Notes: generated from the letters alone by a model not told the origin. Counted from the first letter of the stretch, positions 26,900 to 39,930 are shown. The stretch is DNA of 64,000 bases from Stercorarius parasiticus (GCA_013396915.1 VWZL01000259.1:596135-660134), one strand, 5' to 3'. Numbers and translations: made by a program.

Positions 26900-27420
26900 T
26901 CTGTGTCACCATACGTGCGTATGTAAAGAAAAAGAACATTCATGTGCATACAGAGAGATCATCCGTTTATTTTACTATTCTGATACTTTATTGAATTTCA
27001 ATTAAAACAGATCTTCTACAATTTGAACTTTTAACGGACTAGTTATTGTCATTCTGCTGTAATTGCTCTTTAATGTCATTTGAATAACAATCGGAAAGGG
27101 GAAAACAAAATTTATGTGCAATTAAACAGCTGCAGCTGCACCAAACACAAGTGTGTGAAAGTTTCCAAATAGGAACTTTAGTTTGGCAGTGATTTTGGCA
27201 AAATAATTGTCCTTTTAGTGCAGCTCAACATCTGTGTGTAGTTTAAAAGTTTTGTTACCTCTCAGATAATTAGCTGCCTAGCTTTCATTGTGTTTTAATG
27301 TGGTAAAAGACCCCAGTATAAAATATTCCAGCTTTAAAAATAGCAAACTGTGTTGTACTCTTGTTAAATTTATGTACATTTCCACAGTTAGCCATTGCTA
27401 ACGGGTATGAAAATATCTAA
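26900..27420. promoter_or_regulatory. Candidate conserved enhancer-like element
   Basis: This block lacks repeats and homopolymer runs and is dense in motifs typical of developmental enhancers: several homeodomain cores (TAATT, CAATTA, ATTAG), E-boxes (CAGCTG twice in 'acagctgcagctgca'), and an OCT-SOX-like composite at 27078-27091. On the minus strand the composite reads ATTGTTATTCAAAT, one base from the usual ATTGTTATGCAAAT. Motif content alone is weak evidence, and conservation cannot be tested here. Confidence 0.3.
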
Positions 27421-29449
27421 GCTGTGTCCCTTATAAAGGGCATTTCAAGTAATAGTGTACCAGAAAAGACGTGGGGGAAAAGCAGTATATACACACATCC
27501 TTCCAACACTTGGCTAGAAAAAATGTGTTATTATTTGAATTGCCATTGAATCCCAGTGTAATGTGCAAGTGGACAGTTTTACTTGGAAAAAATACCGTGC
27601 GATTCTCCAGAGGTGGATACTTCTTGCTTAAAGAAAGCTAATTGCGGTGATTTTGGGGTGTATGGCTTTGTGAGTCCCATGTGTACAACAGCCCCTCTTA
27701 AAAGCGTTAATTTCTAAAATATGAACTTTGACTTTTAATCTGCCACTTTTATAGAGACTCTTTACAAGTCTCAGTAAATACATGGCTGAGCAGAGCTGTT
27801 GTTCCATCAAATCCTTCCATACTAGAAGCAGGGGGGCAATTTAATGAATCTAATGGGAGACCAGCATAAACCAGCTGAAATAAATGAGTTACACAGCAAG
27901 TGGTGAACATCTAGGCCTTGCTGCTTTGGGAAATCGTGAAGGTAGATTATATCTGCCAAGAACGCTGAAAAATGGACCGAACAAACTCTTGGACATCTGA
28001 TCCATGGGCAGTAAGAGCAGTAGGTGGGGGCCTATCCTCTAATCCCCCCAAATGCAGCGGCTATGGCTGGTGGAAAGTCAGGGCAGTGGACTGTAGCAAG
28101 CTGTATTTTGAGCATGCATCTAATTTCCAGTACCCTCGGTAATCTAGTCCTTTCTGTACATTAACGAAGAATGTATTTGAGTGTTGTGTGTATGCAAGTT
28201 TTAGAATATCCGATACCACTGATATGACCTGTAAGAAATATATAACCTGAGATGCCAGTCCCGGAGTTCTCCACTTAACCTTAATCAAAACATCTCAATA
28301 CTGCAACCTCTAAACCATTTTATTTTAAGCATCTTTGACATTAATAGCATGCTCTAAGAACACCTGTGACATTAACATTGGGGTTTTAGGCTTTTTTATA
28401 TCCAGCATTCATCCTTCTTGGAGGTGGACAACCTTTCTCTGACATCCTTCTGGCTCTGTGGGTGCAGGGTGAGGAGGCAAAGCCCTATAGGAAGGACAGG
28501 CTCATGTCTGGAGGTAAAAATGAATAAAAACCTCTGTCAGGGTTAAAAATCACCTTTCAACCAGACTTCGTCTAACTGTTGTGAAGCGTTTAAATCTCTT
28601 TGAATACTTTGTAAATCAACTAAGCAACTATGCAATCTACACAGACATCTCTAGGCAGACCTTCTCTTTCTCTTTGGGTATTTACTGTGGTCTAGCCAGA
28701 AAATTTTGGAAGAGAATTGTCTTCATCTGTTTTTAAATGCATATTACTGCCAGGTGAAGAGATTGTTGTCTTGTGCTGTGGTTCTTTTATGCTCAAGAGT
28801 AGAAAATTGTTAAAGTCGGCCTTTCGGGCTATATGATTTTTATCTGCATACAGTCCTGCCCCAGAAAATTGTTTTAAGCTCAGTTAATTTCACCATTATT
28901 TAACCTCTTGTTCACATGTGTGATAATGAAAAGAAAAAAAATGCAGACTCTAGTGAGATGCTTATAAGAGGTGAATAATTCAACTTTTAAAAATCAGTTG
29001 TAACTTGATTTCTTGGCCTCGTATGTTCTCCATCTGTGCAATTAAAGCACCTCCCAGTCTGTCCTCCCGATTCCCAGATAATGTTTGAACTTTTCATTTC
29101 TGGCTTAACTATACATATTTCCAGCACTAACCACTTCTTACTAGTCCAAGATAATTTCTCCTTACTTAAATAGTACACTTGCTTAAAAAGTGCACTGCTT
29201 GAAGAACCTGGGTGACTTTTGGGGTTGTAGAGGAAGTTAATTGGTGCTCTGTTTTCTCCTCGTGCTTTTGAAGTATCATTGTTGTACCAGGAGAGTTCAG
29301 CTTACTCCCCCTTCTTTTACCTCAAAGAGTAGAGTGTAAATTGTGACTGAAGATCTGTGCTGGGGGGCTTGAGGTAGAGGAAGATGCATCTTGGTGGCGA
29401 CATGGAGCTGCAGACGATTCTGGCACAAGTTGGGCAAGTGAAAGGGAAA
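27421..29449. other. Non-coding sequence, nothing identified
   Basis: AT-rich, with only short chance frames (for example 27628-27810 -, 28061-28288 -). No repeats were recognised. Confidence 0.5.
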
Positions 29450-29499
29450 TCTGATGAGTATTGGTAAACCTCCAACCATCAGCTCTGTTTTAGAGGTCC

Positions 29500-29650
29500 C
29501 TGAGCGCCAACTTACTGCACATTTTGGAAAGTATTACTATATGGATACTCCAGTCTTCATGCTTTTCTGAGGCATTCATGTTCGGCCGTGGCCAAAGACA
29601 GCATGCTGGGCTGTCTGAGTCTTTGGTCTGACCTAGGACAAGAATTCATC
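29500..29650 (+). repeat. Old CR1/L3 LINE 3' end
   Basis: The order 'ttctgaggcattcatgttcggccgtggccaaagacag' (29567-29602), 'catgctgggctgtctgagtctttggtctgacct' (about 29603-29634) corresponds to the amniote CR1/L3 3' tail: 'tctgaagcatctggcactggccactgtcagagacagg', 'atactgggctagatggacctttggtctgaccc'. The 'ctttggtctgacc' core is intact. The orientation is +, and only the tail is recognisable. Confidence 0.75.
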
Positions 29651-32605
29651 TAGTTTTAATAAGTAGGTATCAGACAGCTGTAGCAAAGGCGGATTCCCAG
29701 GAACCGAGGAAGAGAAGCAAAAAAGTGGTCAAATGCAGGTCGAGAAGCACAACTGGAAACTATTCATATATTCTGTTGGGTTTTTAACAAATAATTTATC
29801 TTCCCCTTAGATGCTTTCATAGCTTTACTTTAATTTCTGTACTGAATTGCTTGATACTTAATGAGCGTAATTTTAATATGTTTGGCTACAAGTATTTTGC
29901 TACACTTTCTGTTTAGACTTACAGAACCGCAGTTTCTCAAAATTGTGTAGTAAGTTCGTTTTCAACATATTTGGCTGTTCCTCGAAAGGTTGAAACGTAC
30001 AATTATATATCCATGTGACAGAGTCATTTCATGATTCTGTCATGCAAAGAAGATAGTTTTATGATGGATTTATTGTGTGGTTTGAGTAATTTTGGACGGG
30101 AGTCCCATAGATTTTTATTTGATGTATTTTTAATTTAAAAAATGTCTTGGATTAAATAGGAGAAGTTATTATATATTAATACATTTTTAAAGTATTACAC
30201 TACGCTTAAATCATATTCTTTCTCACACACATATTATATAGACTTTGTAATATCAAAAATGAAAAACAGCTTATAGGCTTGAGGAGTAAAGATTGCCAGC
30301 ATTTATCTGGCTGTGACAGAGAGAAAAATTGATTGAAGGCAATGAAAAAAGTGACAGTATATGGTAATATTTTTATCATACCAGAAGTCAGTAGATTTTC
30401 TTCATTTGGAGCTGGACGTATAACGTATTCTGGTTTTCTCTTCAGCTATACGAAAGACTGATTTACGTAGGCCTTCCTAATGCTGCTCTTCAGAGACATT
30501 ATCGTTTCCCATCAGCTGAAGTGTGCTTTCATAAATTACACAAGGCGAAAGAGGAGGTTTAGGCTTCTAATATGCAGCTCCACTTTTCTTTCTTGTTACT
30601 CTGCTAAGTAGGCAGTAGCCCTGACATGCTTGGAGTCTGATTTTCATGGAGTTTGTGCATAAAAGACGCTTCCTAAATCTTTAATGTGCATGTTTATAAG
30701 CTGCCATCCTTTTTTATTTGCTTTGGAAAGGCTGCAGATAAATTTGTGTTTAATAAAATAGAGGCCATTTTTTCTCCTATTTTTCTTTTTCATTGATGTA
30801 AATTATGTTTTAGCAACTTAATTTTGTGCTTTTTCCCTCCCTCCAAATGTGCACAGGTCTAGCAAGATAACTGAGGGAGAACCATAGCATGCAGTGCTTT
30901 CAGTTTTACCAAGCTGGAAGGAGGAGGCTGAATTTCTGGCATGGCTTTCAGCTATGCAGTTGTGTTTCTGATGCGTGCTTGTACCGAGATCCTTTGGAAG
31001 CCAACTCAGCTGGTGTCTTGTGCCAGTGCTCTTCCAAATGCTCCCCTTCTCAAGCTGGTATTAGGAAGAGCAGTGCCATAACCAGCGTTGTTTTCTCTCC
31101 TGAGCCCTATGCAGTGAAATGCCTTGCAGAGGTCCAAGGCTGCTCTGTTGGGAACCAGCATCTTTGAGGCTCTGAGCTCTGCATATCGCTGAGCTCAAAG
31201 GAATTGCTGTGTTTCATAAAAGGGCTACCTAGTGCTGACTGCCCACCCAGAAGAAAGTTAACTTAAATTATCTGAACCAGAACTTTAAAATTTCTCATTG
31301 CTACCTTTTTCTCTCAGCCTGATGTGGTTGATAATGTTATTGTAATGGCCTCTGTCAGTTACTGCGTGAGTGGTACCATGGGTGATTAAAGGGTTAAGGA
31401 TAAGAAATGCAAAACAAATGTTATTGCTGTTTGGTTTTTACGAAAGTACTTTTTATTTTTAGATGAGTGGGGAAAGGCATGAAGAAAAACATAAAAAATA
31501 ATCTTATTGTTGGTTTCCAAAAAAACAAATCAAAAGTTTTGGTTCTTGGTTTTCGCACAAGTGTCCTTGGGGTTTGGGGTGGGGAAGGAGGGGGAATTCT
31601 GTGCACAAATAAGTGGGATGCCTATATAAGTTCGTTTGTAAATACTTTGAGGTGTCAATAATTTGAGGTGTCAAATTCCTAACCATGCTGGTATAGGAAG
31701 CCGACTGACTGTATGTTATTGGTTTGGCCAGTGATGGATTTGTTGATGTCAACCAAGTCACTTTGACTGGCTGTGCCTTTTTTTCCCTTTGTCTTATCTG
31801 CTTCATCTTTAACGAGAGACATTTGCTCATTGTGAGTTCACGCCATGGGGCTATGATTTCATCTGGCACGTTTAGATGTTACTAGAATAGGGATAATAAT
31901 AGGTTGTTTGGAAAATTTTTAAGATACCCTATTTCTCAGCTGGTTGATTTTCTAGCAATAAATGCAAGTTTCCAAGTTAATTTTGGCTTCCATTGCGGTG
32001 TAAGTGCCTTCCACTCTATGCTGAAGCTTAATTTCTCTTAAATGTAGAATTTGTGCATATATATACCATCCAAAAACCTGCATGTGCACATTTTTATTGG
32101 ATGAGCTTTGGCTCAAAAATAGAATCATACCATCACTGTGTGCATGTGAAATGTAATCTATTTATGAAACTAAAAACTTATGCATCCCATTTGCAGCCTA
32201 CTCACCTTTGCTGTGTCTTCAACTGCAAAGTCTGTAGTTTGCAAGTACTTTTTTTCTTTACGAGTAAGGTAGTGGTTAAGACTTGCAGGCATTCACTGCA
32301 AGAAATTCTTGAAGCCACGGAGTTTTACCATTACTAAATATAGTACTCACTCTCTTTAGTACTGATGAAAATACTTAACAAAAAGGAAAGTTGTTTTTAG
32401 AGGTGTTTGGCATTTTACACTCTCAATGAAAAGCAAGTAAGTTTTAGTTGTACCTTAATACTGACTCGCAAGCAGAACTCAGTAATGTGACTTCTAAAAT
32501 ATGTTTCTTTATTAAATACACAGAATTTCTCCTAATTTTTTAAAGACAATATTGACAGAGTAAAACTTTATTTATGGCTGTACGGTTGTAAATCTTGAAA
32601 CTGTT
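29651..32605. other. Non-coding sequence, nothing identified
   Basis: AT-rich. A slightly more GC-rich patch at 30885-31180 holds an open frame of 92 codons (+) without known domains. A 13-base direct repeat, TTTGAGGTGTCAA, occurs at 31646-31658 and 31662-31674. Confidence 0.5.
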
Positions 32606-32675
32606 GATGTAAAAACATCATGTAAAACTGATGTAAAACTAGCAAAAAAACCATGTAAAAATTATATAAAACTAG
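32606..32675. repeat. Degenerate short tandem repeat
   Basis: About five imperfect units of roughly ATGTAAAACT occur in a row, with spacers of variable length, for example 'gatgtaaaaa', 'catgtaaaac' and 'gatgtaaaac'. The simplest reading is a decayed minisatellite. Confidence 0.6.
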
Positions 32676-33821
32676 TTTGGGTTTAACCACCTAGTAATAT
32701 TATATCACTTTAAACATAATGGACCAACACCAGGATTCAAGATTAATGTTAAGAATTAAATGTGTTTGCAAATACAGTAAAGTATTTGTGCACGCTTATA
32801 GCAGTTTCAGCATACAAATTTGCCATTTTTCATATTAAATAAATAAAATAGAATAGCATCTGCTTTTAAGGGAAGTTGTTCTTACCAGGAAAACTGAAAT
32901 AAAAGAGGAGAAATGTGGAATAGCAGCAATGTTTTATTAATTTTTTACTGTAATTTTCCCTATAATCAAATAAGCTATGAGTGCCAGGACACTTATCTCA
33001 TTTGTCAGGACGTCCAAGTTGTTCATCATCACCCACCTCAAATAAGCCAGCCTGTCTGCTGCATTATGTTAACTACTCAGTTGGTCAGAAGAAAACCTCC
33101 TTGTTACAGACAGATGGTAAAGAGATAGTGGGAATTAAATAAGTAAAACAAACCCCTGTGAAAACTTGCTATTTAGAAGTACATATTGGGTTTCGTTTCC
33201 GAGGCCAGCTAGTTTCTTGCAGTTGCTGACTGAATAAAAAAATAAAATTGATTTTGTTTATTCCACTTAACTTGCATCAGACTACCTAAAGTGCAAATTT
33301 TCAGTCTGTTTTCTTCTGGGTTTTTTTTATGCAAAAGAAAGAAGGGTGATTTGAGCTGCTCTGTCATTAAAAAAAAAAGGTAAAAAAAGGCATCTCTAGA
33401 AAACAAAACCCACTCCCTCCCCAAACCTGCCTGTTACAGTGCAAAAGTATAATAACCCTACTTGTGTCAAAGAGCTGATGAAGCACCTGAAGAAATACGC
33501 TTTCATATAAATGACTGGTTGAAAACATTGTCGCCCTGCCAAGATTTTATTTTAAAGATTGCATTCAGAGTCCTGCTGACTGTTGGCAGTGTGGAAACCT
33601 GGCACCAAGGTCAAGAGAAATGGCTTTTGGAGGCAGGCTGATGTTTCCACCAGTGCTGGGGACACACTGTGCTGTTTGCAAAAAGCATCCAGAATAGGTT
33701 TATAGAGATGATGGTCTTCGATTATTTTATAGGTCATTCTTCATTATGGTGTCTCAGCTTTAGGCAGAGTCATCTTCCATTTACAGTTGATCAGAAGCCA
33801 TTCCTGTGGCTGTTCTTACAG
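32676..33821. other. Non-coding sequence, nothing identified
   Basis: AT-rich, with chance frames only. No repeat was recognised until the CR1 end that follows. Confidence 0.5.
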
Positions 33822-33956
33822 TCACAGAATGGTTTGGGTTGGAAGGGACCATCAAAGATCATCTAGTCCAGCCCTTTTGCCATGGGCAGGGACATCTTTG
33901 ACTAGATCAGCTTGCTCAAAGCTCCATCCAACCTGACCTTGAACACTTGTTCAATG
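33822..33956 (-). repeat. Avian CR1 LINE, 3' part, antisense
   Basis: On the + strand this reads 'cacagaatggtttgggttgg', 'aagggaccatcaaagatcat', 'ctagtccagccc', 'catgggcagggacatc' and 'ccatccaacctgaccttgaacactt'. That is the reverse complement of the avian CR1 3' end ('aagtgttcaaggccaggttggatgg' to 'ccattctatga'). The element therefore points left, and about 135 bases remain. Confidence 0.95.
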
Positions 33957-35934
33957 GTAATTAAAGTGAAGAATTGCCTTCATCACTGATACTTTTCCCC
34001 CTAAACTTTCATGGCAGCGTTCTCACTGCAGCAGAATATTTGTTTTCCGTCTCTTCCTTTTCCTTCCCTCAACATCTTAAGATCAGTGTTTCTGGTTTTT
34101 GGTTTTGTTTTTTCTTTTCCAAATTTGTATATTGGGGTTACAGCATTCTTCACTTTGTCAGTACCAAAGTCATGACGGAAAAGTTTTATGGCTCTTACAT
34201 TGCACTCTAGCAGCCAAACCCAAACTCCACATCCATTTTCTCATTTTTATGGCCGATGTATTTGGTTCTGTTCTTCTCCTAAAAACTAACTGGGGTCAGG
34301 TCTGGACCATCAGTTTGGTAGTCCCATGGGGGCAGCCCATGAGGGGTGCACTTGTTCACCGTTTAGATGTCGATGTGTTTCGGGAGTGCAGTGCAGGCAG
34401 CCAGGCGATGTATGACAAGTTCTTCTTTTCGTACCTCACTATTACAGACACAAGAAAAAAAGAAAATTCATGACAAAAACATGTTGCACCTTTAGAACTT
34501 TTACATCTGGCAAGGAAACTATTGATTATCTTTTAATTATTTTATTTAGTTTCTTTTTGCATAAATATACTTTGTGTCAAAGTAGTGAAATGTTTGGAAT
34601 ATGTATAAACTTCAGTGATTGTATTTTAGTTTGTATATAACACACAAAATATCATTTTTTAAATAATTTAATCAAATGTATGTTCAATATTTATTTTCTA
34701 ATTTCTCATTAGTATTTTAAAATACTTAATTTTTCACATTCTGTTGATGCTGTTTCTAATTTTTTAAAATTTTTTGACCCTCTCTCATCTTTTTTAATAG
34801 ACTAAATTTCTTCTCTCAAGCTATCAATGCTACTTTTCTTGAAATACTTTATATTATCATTTCTTGAATATTTGTATTGATGGATTGATCGACCATGTAG
34901 GCCATTAGAAGAAATAAAAACTGAAATAGTGGGAGTAGCATTAAATACATAATTAGGTGAAAGAGAGGCATTTGGTACCTTTAGGTAGGATGTGTAATGA
35001 AGAATTCTCCAATTCTTATTTCTTTCTAAGAAAAAGTATGTAGTTCTATGTATCTAGGTCAATACTTAACCCCCCCTACTTCCAGTTGAACTCTAGCATT
35101 TGAATATTACTCAGTACTACTCAGTCTGTCACCGTGTTTGGATGTTGCAGATGGAAATGATATTCTAGCACCTTGCGTGCCTCTTGTGTTCCCCGGTCTG
35201 GAGAAAAATGATGTCCTGGCCAGAAGAGATTCAGGGTGTGAACGTTTTAGATATGTATTTAAATATTTCATTGTACTGTTTGACAGATTAATTGCATTCT
35301 TATTTTCCACCTACGTTTTGTATTGCATCAGCACAAGCAAAGCTGCACCAAAGCTGTGTATCTCCAGAAGCTGGAAAGAAATGTGTTGAAAGGTCTGTTG
35401 AATTGTATTTTTCCAAATGACACAGTACTAATACCCAGTAAGATTCCAGAAGGGAGAAATGTAGTGTTTGTTTTGCAAACACTATTTTCTTCCTTTTGTA
35501 TGTGGTGTTAGTTGAGCTTCTTGATTTTCCCTTGGTTAAGTTAGGAAAGGAAACAAAGATTGAAGTGGTGATTACCCAGGCTCATTGCCTCGTGCAAATG
35601 TCTTTAGTAAATAATTTAGGAAAAGAATTACTTCCCTGCATTTGACTAGAGGACGACTTAGTAAGATTGACTATATTTTAATCATCACATTTGTGCTTTC
35701 AGTTATTAGAAGTATTTTGTTACATGGTTATAAAGGTTAGCAATTAAAATGTAATGCTTCTGTCTCATACAAGAATGACAAACACTTTTGAAACGTTCTT
35801 GAGACGGCCTGGCTGCATCCATGGAATTTGTGTTTTGGTACCTGAACACTGAGTTTGTTTTTTTGACATGTCGCACACACAAATATATGCATATATATTT
35901 TTTTGTAGCCTGTTTCACTTCATCTGCTGTATGG
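33957..35934. other. Non-coding sequence, nothing identified
   Basis: AT-rich, notably T-rich at 34500-34860. The open frame 34099-34473 (+, 124 codons) overlaps another + strand frame, begins in a T-rich stretch and has no recognised domain. Confidence 0.5.
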
Positions 35935-36015
35935 AGTTAGGTATTGGATGTGGCCTGTAGTGTCTCATCTGCTCCAGTATTTCACTTTCAGTAGGAGAAG
36001 CTGCTTCCCCCCACA
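35935..36015 (-). repeat. Possible antisense CR1/L3 tail
   Basis: The + strand 'gtgtctcatctgctccagta' followed by 'tttcactttcagtagg' resembles the antisense CR1/L3 tail 'aggtccatctagcccagtat' and 'cctgtctctgacagtggcc'. The match is short and diverged. Confidence 0.35.
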
Positions 36016-37621
36016 AAGATTTGAGAGGTACCATTTGGCCATTACTGTTCTACATTTATTTAATGTCTGAAGTATGAGGACTACTTTTTATTTTGCTTTA
36101 TGCTTAAATTACAAAGCTTTTAAGAGTCCTTTCCTTTGCCTTCCACAACATTCAACACAATGGGGATTTTTGGTCTGGTTTTTGGGAGGGCTATATTCTG
36201 TGCCTGTAGAAAAAGTCACTATTTAAATTATTGTTACACAGCTGGTTATATCTTCTAGGTAGATCACTCCCTTTTTAAATCCTTTTAAGCTCCAAACATG
36301 CCAGTTATTCAGCAAAGAACAAGTATTTACTTCCTGGAGATTTTTTTTAATCAAATGAGACAGCTGCATTGCCCTTCCCTTTAGTTTGAACATGAAGTGG
36401 CCTTTCACAGGAAGAAATCTCCAAGTAAATCTGGTGACCTAAGGGTGTATTGTTTTCATACCGGTCTATGTTGACATGAAATCTGCTCATCTTTGCAGCC
36501 GTCAGTGTCAAAATATTTGTGCCGTTAAAGTGAAGGCAGAAATGACGAAAATCCTGTTGTCAAGTACATATTGTAAATACGAGAATAGAAATGTATATTG
36601 TTATTTTTCAGGAGATGAATAAATGTCAATTACAGGGGCTTAAGTATGGTTGTACAAACCCAAAATGTAGCAGGTCTTCAGGACCTCCAGCTTCTGTTTG
36701 CCTGTCTGGGACGTGTTGGTGCCAGAGGTGCTCAGGGTACAATGTACATGGGCTCGCCTCACTGCGTGGTTTCTGTGGGGGAGCATAGAAATATCCCTTT
36801 GTAAATCGGTTAGTCTCAACCGGGTTGATGGAGACCTCCTGCTGGTCCAGGTGGTGCATGACCCTGCATCAGTCTTGGAACTAAGGGGTGGGATGACATG
36901 CAGCAGGAATGAGTTTAGGGTCATGAAACCCCAATAGCCATGCAGTTTTGCATGCAAGACATCTAGGGAACACTTTTCGATGCTGAAAGCCTTTTCTGCT
37001 CCCTTTCCTCAAGAGCAATGTTATGAAGTTAAGGCAGCACGTAAAAACCAGGAGGTGGGAGGTTAGAAAAGTTTGATGTTGAGCTCTCTGGATGATGTTC
37101 AGTTTGAAATGCAGAAGCAGTGGTTTGCAACAGATTGGTGTAAGCAATTCCCAGGGATATCTGCAGCCACCAAAGGACGAAGAAGAAAAGAGTTATCAGG
37201 AGGACATGGTCCTGAGCTCTGGAACTTGCTCCTTTTCTTATCAAAGTCCGGATTTTGTTATCCTTAGGATACCTTCTAAAAACTTGAAGGGTGTTTCTGT
37301 GAGAGGACTGTGGTGTTTTCTTCATTACTGTGTTGTGGATAGGGAAATCTGTGTGGGTTTTCCAGAGTTACTGTGATGTCTATGATTGTAACTCATTAAT
37401 TGTTATATAAATTAACCCTTTAAAAACTGATCATATTGCAGAATAACTAGAAAGCATAAATCAGTGTATGTTTTGAGAAACTGTTGGGAGGATTTTCAGA
37501 TTTGTTTTTCAGTTTGGTTCTACAGGAGGTTGATTGAAATTAAGTCCACTCGGTAACATCATCGTGATTCAACAGATCTTCTTGCATCAGAAGTAGGATG
37601 TAGAAATGTTACTTTCGGCAG
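36016..37621. other. Non-coding sequence with overlapping short frames
   Basis: Between 36590 and 37380 several open frames of 60-105 codons overlap on both strands. I recognise no domain in any of them. GC content is somewhat higher than in the flanks. An old repeat or a lost exon is possible, but nothing supports a specific call. Confidence 0.45.
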
Positions 37622-38014
37622 GATGAGAGAGTTGTTCAGCCTGCAGAAGAGAAGGCTTTGGGGAGACCTCATTGCAGCCTTACAGTACTTAAAGGGGGTT
37701 TATACGAAAGATGAGGATGGACTTTTTAGTACAGCTTGTTGCAATAGGACAAGGGGTAATGGTTTTAAACTGAAAGAGGGTAGATTCAGACTAGATATAA
37801 GGAAGAAATTTTTTATGATGAGGGTGGTGAAACACTGGACCAGGTTGCCCAGAGAGGTGGTAGATGCCCCATCCCTGGAAACATTCCAGGTAAGGTTGGA
37901 CGAGGCTGTGAGCAACCTGATCTAGTTGAAGATGTCCCTGCTCACTGCAAGGGGGGTTGGACTAGATGACCTTTAAAGGTCCCTTCCAACCCAAACCGTT
38001 CTACGATCCTGTGG
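37622..38014 (+). repeat. Avian CR1 LINE, last ~390 bp
   Basis: A well-preserved 3' segment. It starts at 'gagagttgttcagcctgcag', then has 'ggagacctcattgcagcctt', 'gcaataggacaaggggtaat', 'aggttgcccagagaggtggt', 'gatgccccatccctggaaac', 'gagcaacctgatctagttga' and ends 'ccaacccaaaccgttctacg'. This follows the avian CR1 consensus order throughout with few gaps. The 100-codon frame inside it (37623-37925) is the end of the CR1 ORF2 and 3' region and is not a host gene. Confidence 0.97.
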
Positions 38015-39534
38015 ATTTTTTTCATTTCGTACCACCTCATGGAGATGGCAAAATTTGCAATTAGGTCATTTTAACCACTGAAGTTTAGAGGAGCTAATAA
38101 TTAGTATTTCAACATGGGGAAACACCAGGGAGGAGTTTGAGGGTAAGAGCAGACCATCTGAGGTTACCCAGGGGAGGATGGCTGAGCTCATTGACTTCTC
38201 TTGCGAAGCAGCCAGTAACGCCCTGGCCAAACCTGCGCTAAAAGGCAAGCAGGGAAAGTCCTCCTTCAAACGTTTTCGTGTGAAGAGAAATCTAAATAAG
38301 TCAATGTTATTACAAGTTACAGTTGTAGCGATTTCAGGTACAAAACCTGCCTTGGCATAGTATCCTACTACATTTCCCAACTCAGTTCAGTAATTTATGT
38401 CAGAAATCTTACGTCTTTTGTGCTGCATTTCTGTGATTTTGTCCATGTGGTTTGAGATGATGAACATCAAAATCTCTTACGTGAAATGTACTTTTAAAAA
38501 ATTATCTGAAATTAGTGATTAGGAATGAAAAGGACATCAGTTTAACAACTGTCATCAGTCTAATAATATTTTTATGCATTGTTTATGAAGAAATATTTGA
38601 TAATCTGGCCACATTTTTCATCTCTAGGGCAGTTTATTTGCCATTAAATAAAGCAAAATGTGAAAAAAAAAAGAGAATTTTATTTAACCCAAGGAAACTC
38701 CTCACTAAAACAAAAATCAGTTTGTCATCAGTTATTCTTGATGGAGTTTTAAATTGCCCTTCTTTCATAGGAATATTTAGCAGACGGAACTATATTTAAA
38801 TCACAAGCTTTGTACTTAGAACATCCAGAAATTAGGTTATTATTTATTAAAAACCCCTACTGCATTCTTTTTTTCAGTAGTGATGAATGCAAGGAAGAAA
38901 AAATTGTTTCCATCATCAAATTTTCAAGTACAATTACTTAGCTGTGCTTGTACAATTACTACTGAAATGTCATATATATAAATGGACCTATAATCACATT
39001 TACAAAAACATATCAAAGGATGGTATTTCTGTGGCTGCCAGAAGAGAATACTCTAGGAAATACTTCTTAATCTGTGTGGTTGATTTTTTTTAAATGCACA
39101 TAAAAAAATAAAAATGGATATTTCTTTCTCAGTAGTCACCTCGTTGCTTGTATTGTTTAGCACAGATGAGAATTTAAGAAGAGACCTAGGCAACAGTTAA
39201 ATTAAATTTTAGAAGCCATGCTCTAAGAGCCGTAATTTTGCTCCCAGTAGGCTTTTAAATGCTACTCCCATGCTGCCATCCGAGTCCCATTATAGATGTC
39301 AATGGTTCTTAAGTTAGGCTTTGTTTCAAAAGAAAAAAACCTTCTTTTTGAATGAAACATGGAAGCAAATCATTAGATTAAATTGCTGAGGAAACGATAG
39401 GTGTAAATTGGATCTGTAGAGTCCTTACACAGCCTCCAGTAAACTTTAAAATCTAAGGGCATCATATGGGTGGAAGGAGGGAGAGGCTACAAAGGAGGAA
39501 CTTATAAATACTGCCCTGGCATGCAGGGGTGGCA
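38015..39534. other. Non-coding sequence, nothing identified
   Basis: AT-rich. Frames such as 38515-38799 (+) are AT-biased chance frames. Confidence 0.5.
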
Positions 39535-39930
39535 TTAGGAGAATCAGAGCTCAAGTTGAGACTTGAATGTCAAGGGCAAGAAAAAGTTTCTACCTCTGTA
39601 TTGGTAGTAGGAGGACTGGGAACGTGTTTCTGGGGACATGAAGCAGAAGGAGGTGACTGGGAACAGTCAGCATGGATTTCTGCCTGTCCGAGCAGATTCA
39701 CTTCATTGAAAACCTGGCTGGATTTGGGGATGAGAGGAGAGCAGTGGACATAATCTCCCTCAGTTTTAACAAGGTTGGGGGCACTTCTTCCCACAGCGCT
39801 ATTTGAGTTGGGAGGTTGTGGTGGGAGGGTTGTGGTAAAGCTCTGGTTGGATGATGGGGCTCAGAGGTCGGGTTTAGTGGGGTCTACTCTACTTGGGGGT
39901 GGCAGCAAATGGAGGATTGCAGGGGTCTGT
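39535..39930 (+). repeat. CR1 LINE ORF2 fragment (reverse-transcriptase region), decayed
   Basis: The stretch 'gtgactgggaacagtcagca', 'tggatttctgcctgtc', 'gagagcagtggacataatct', 'cttcttcccacagcgct' and 'gttggatgatggggctcagagg' follows CR1 ORF2 DNA for the segment upstream of the catalytic motif: 'gtgattgggaacagtcagca', 'gagagctgtggatgtcgtct', 'actgtttcccacagcgctct', 'ctggatggccgggcccagag'. Frames are broken and the 3' end is missing. It lies downstream of the CR1 tail that ends near 38014, so it is a separate insertion or was rearranged. Confidence 0.8.

Noticed and set aside
37623..37925. 100-codon frame that looks gene-like
   Set aside because: It lies wholly inside the CR1 3' segment (ORF2 end and 3' region) and is not a host gene.
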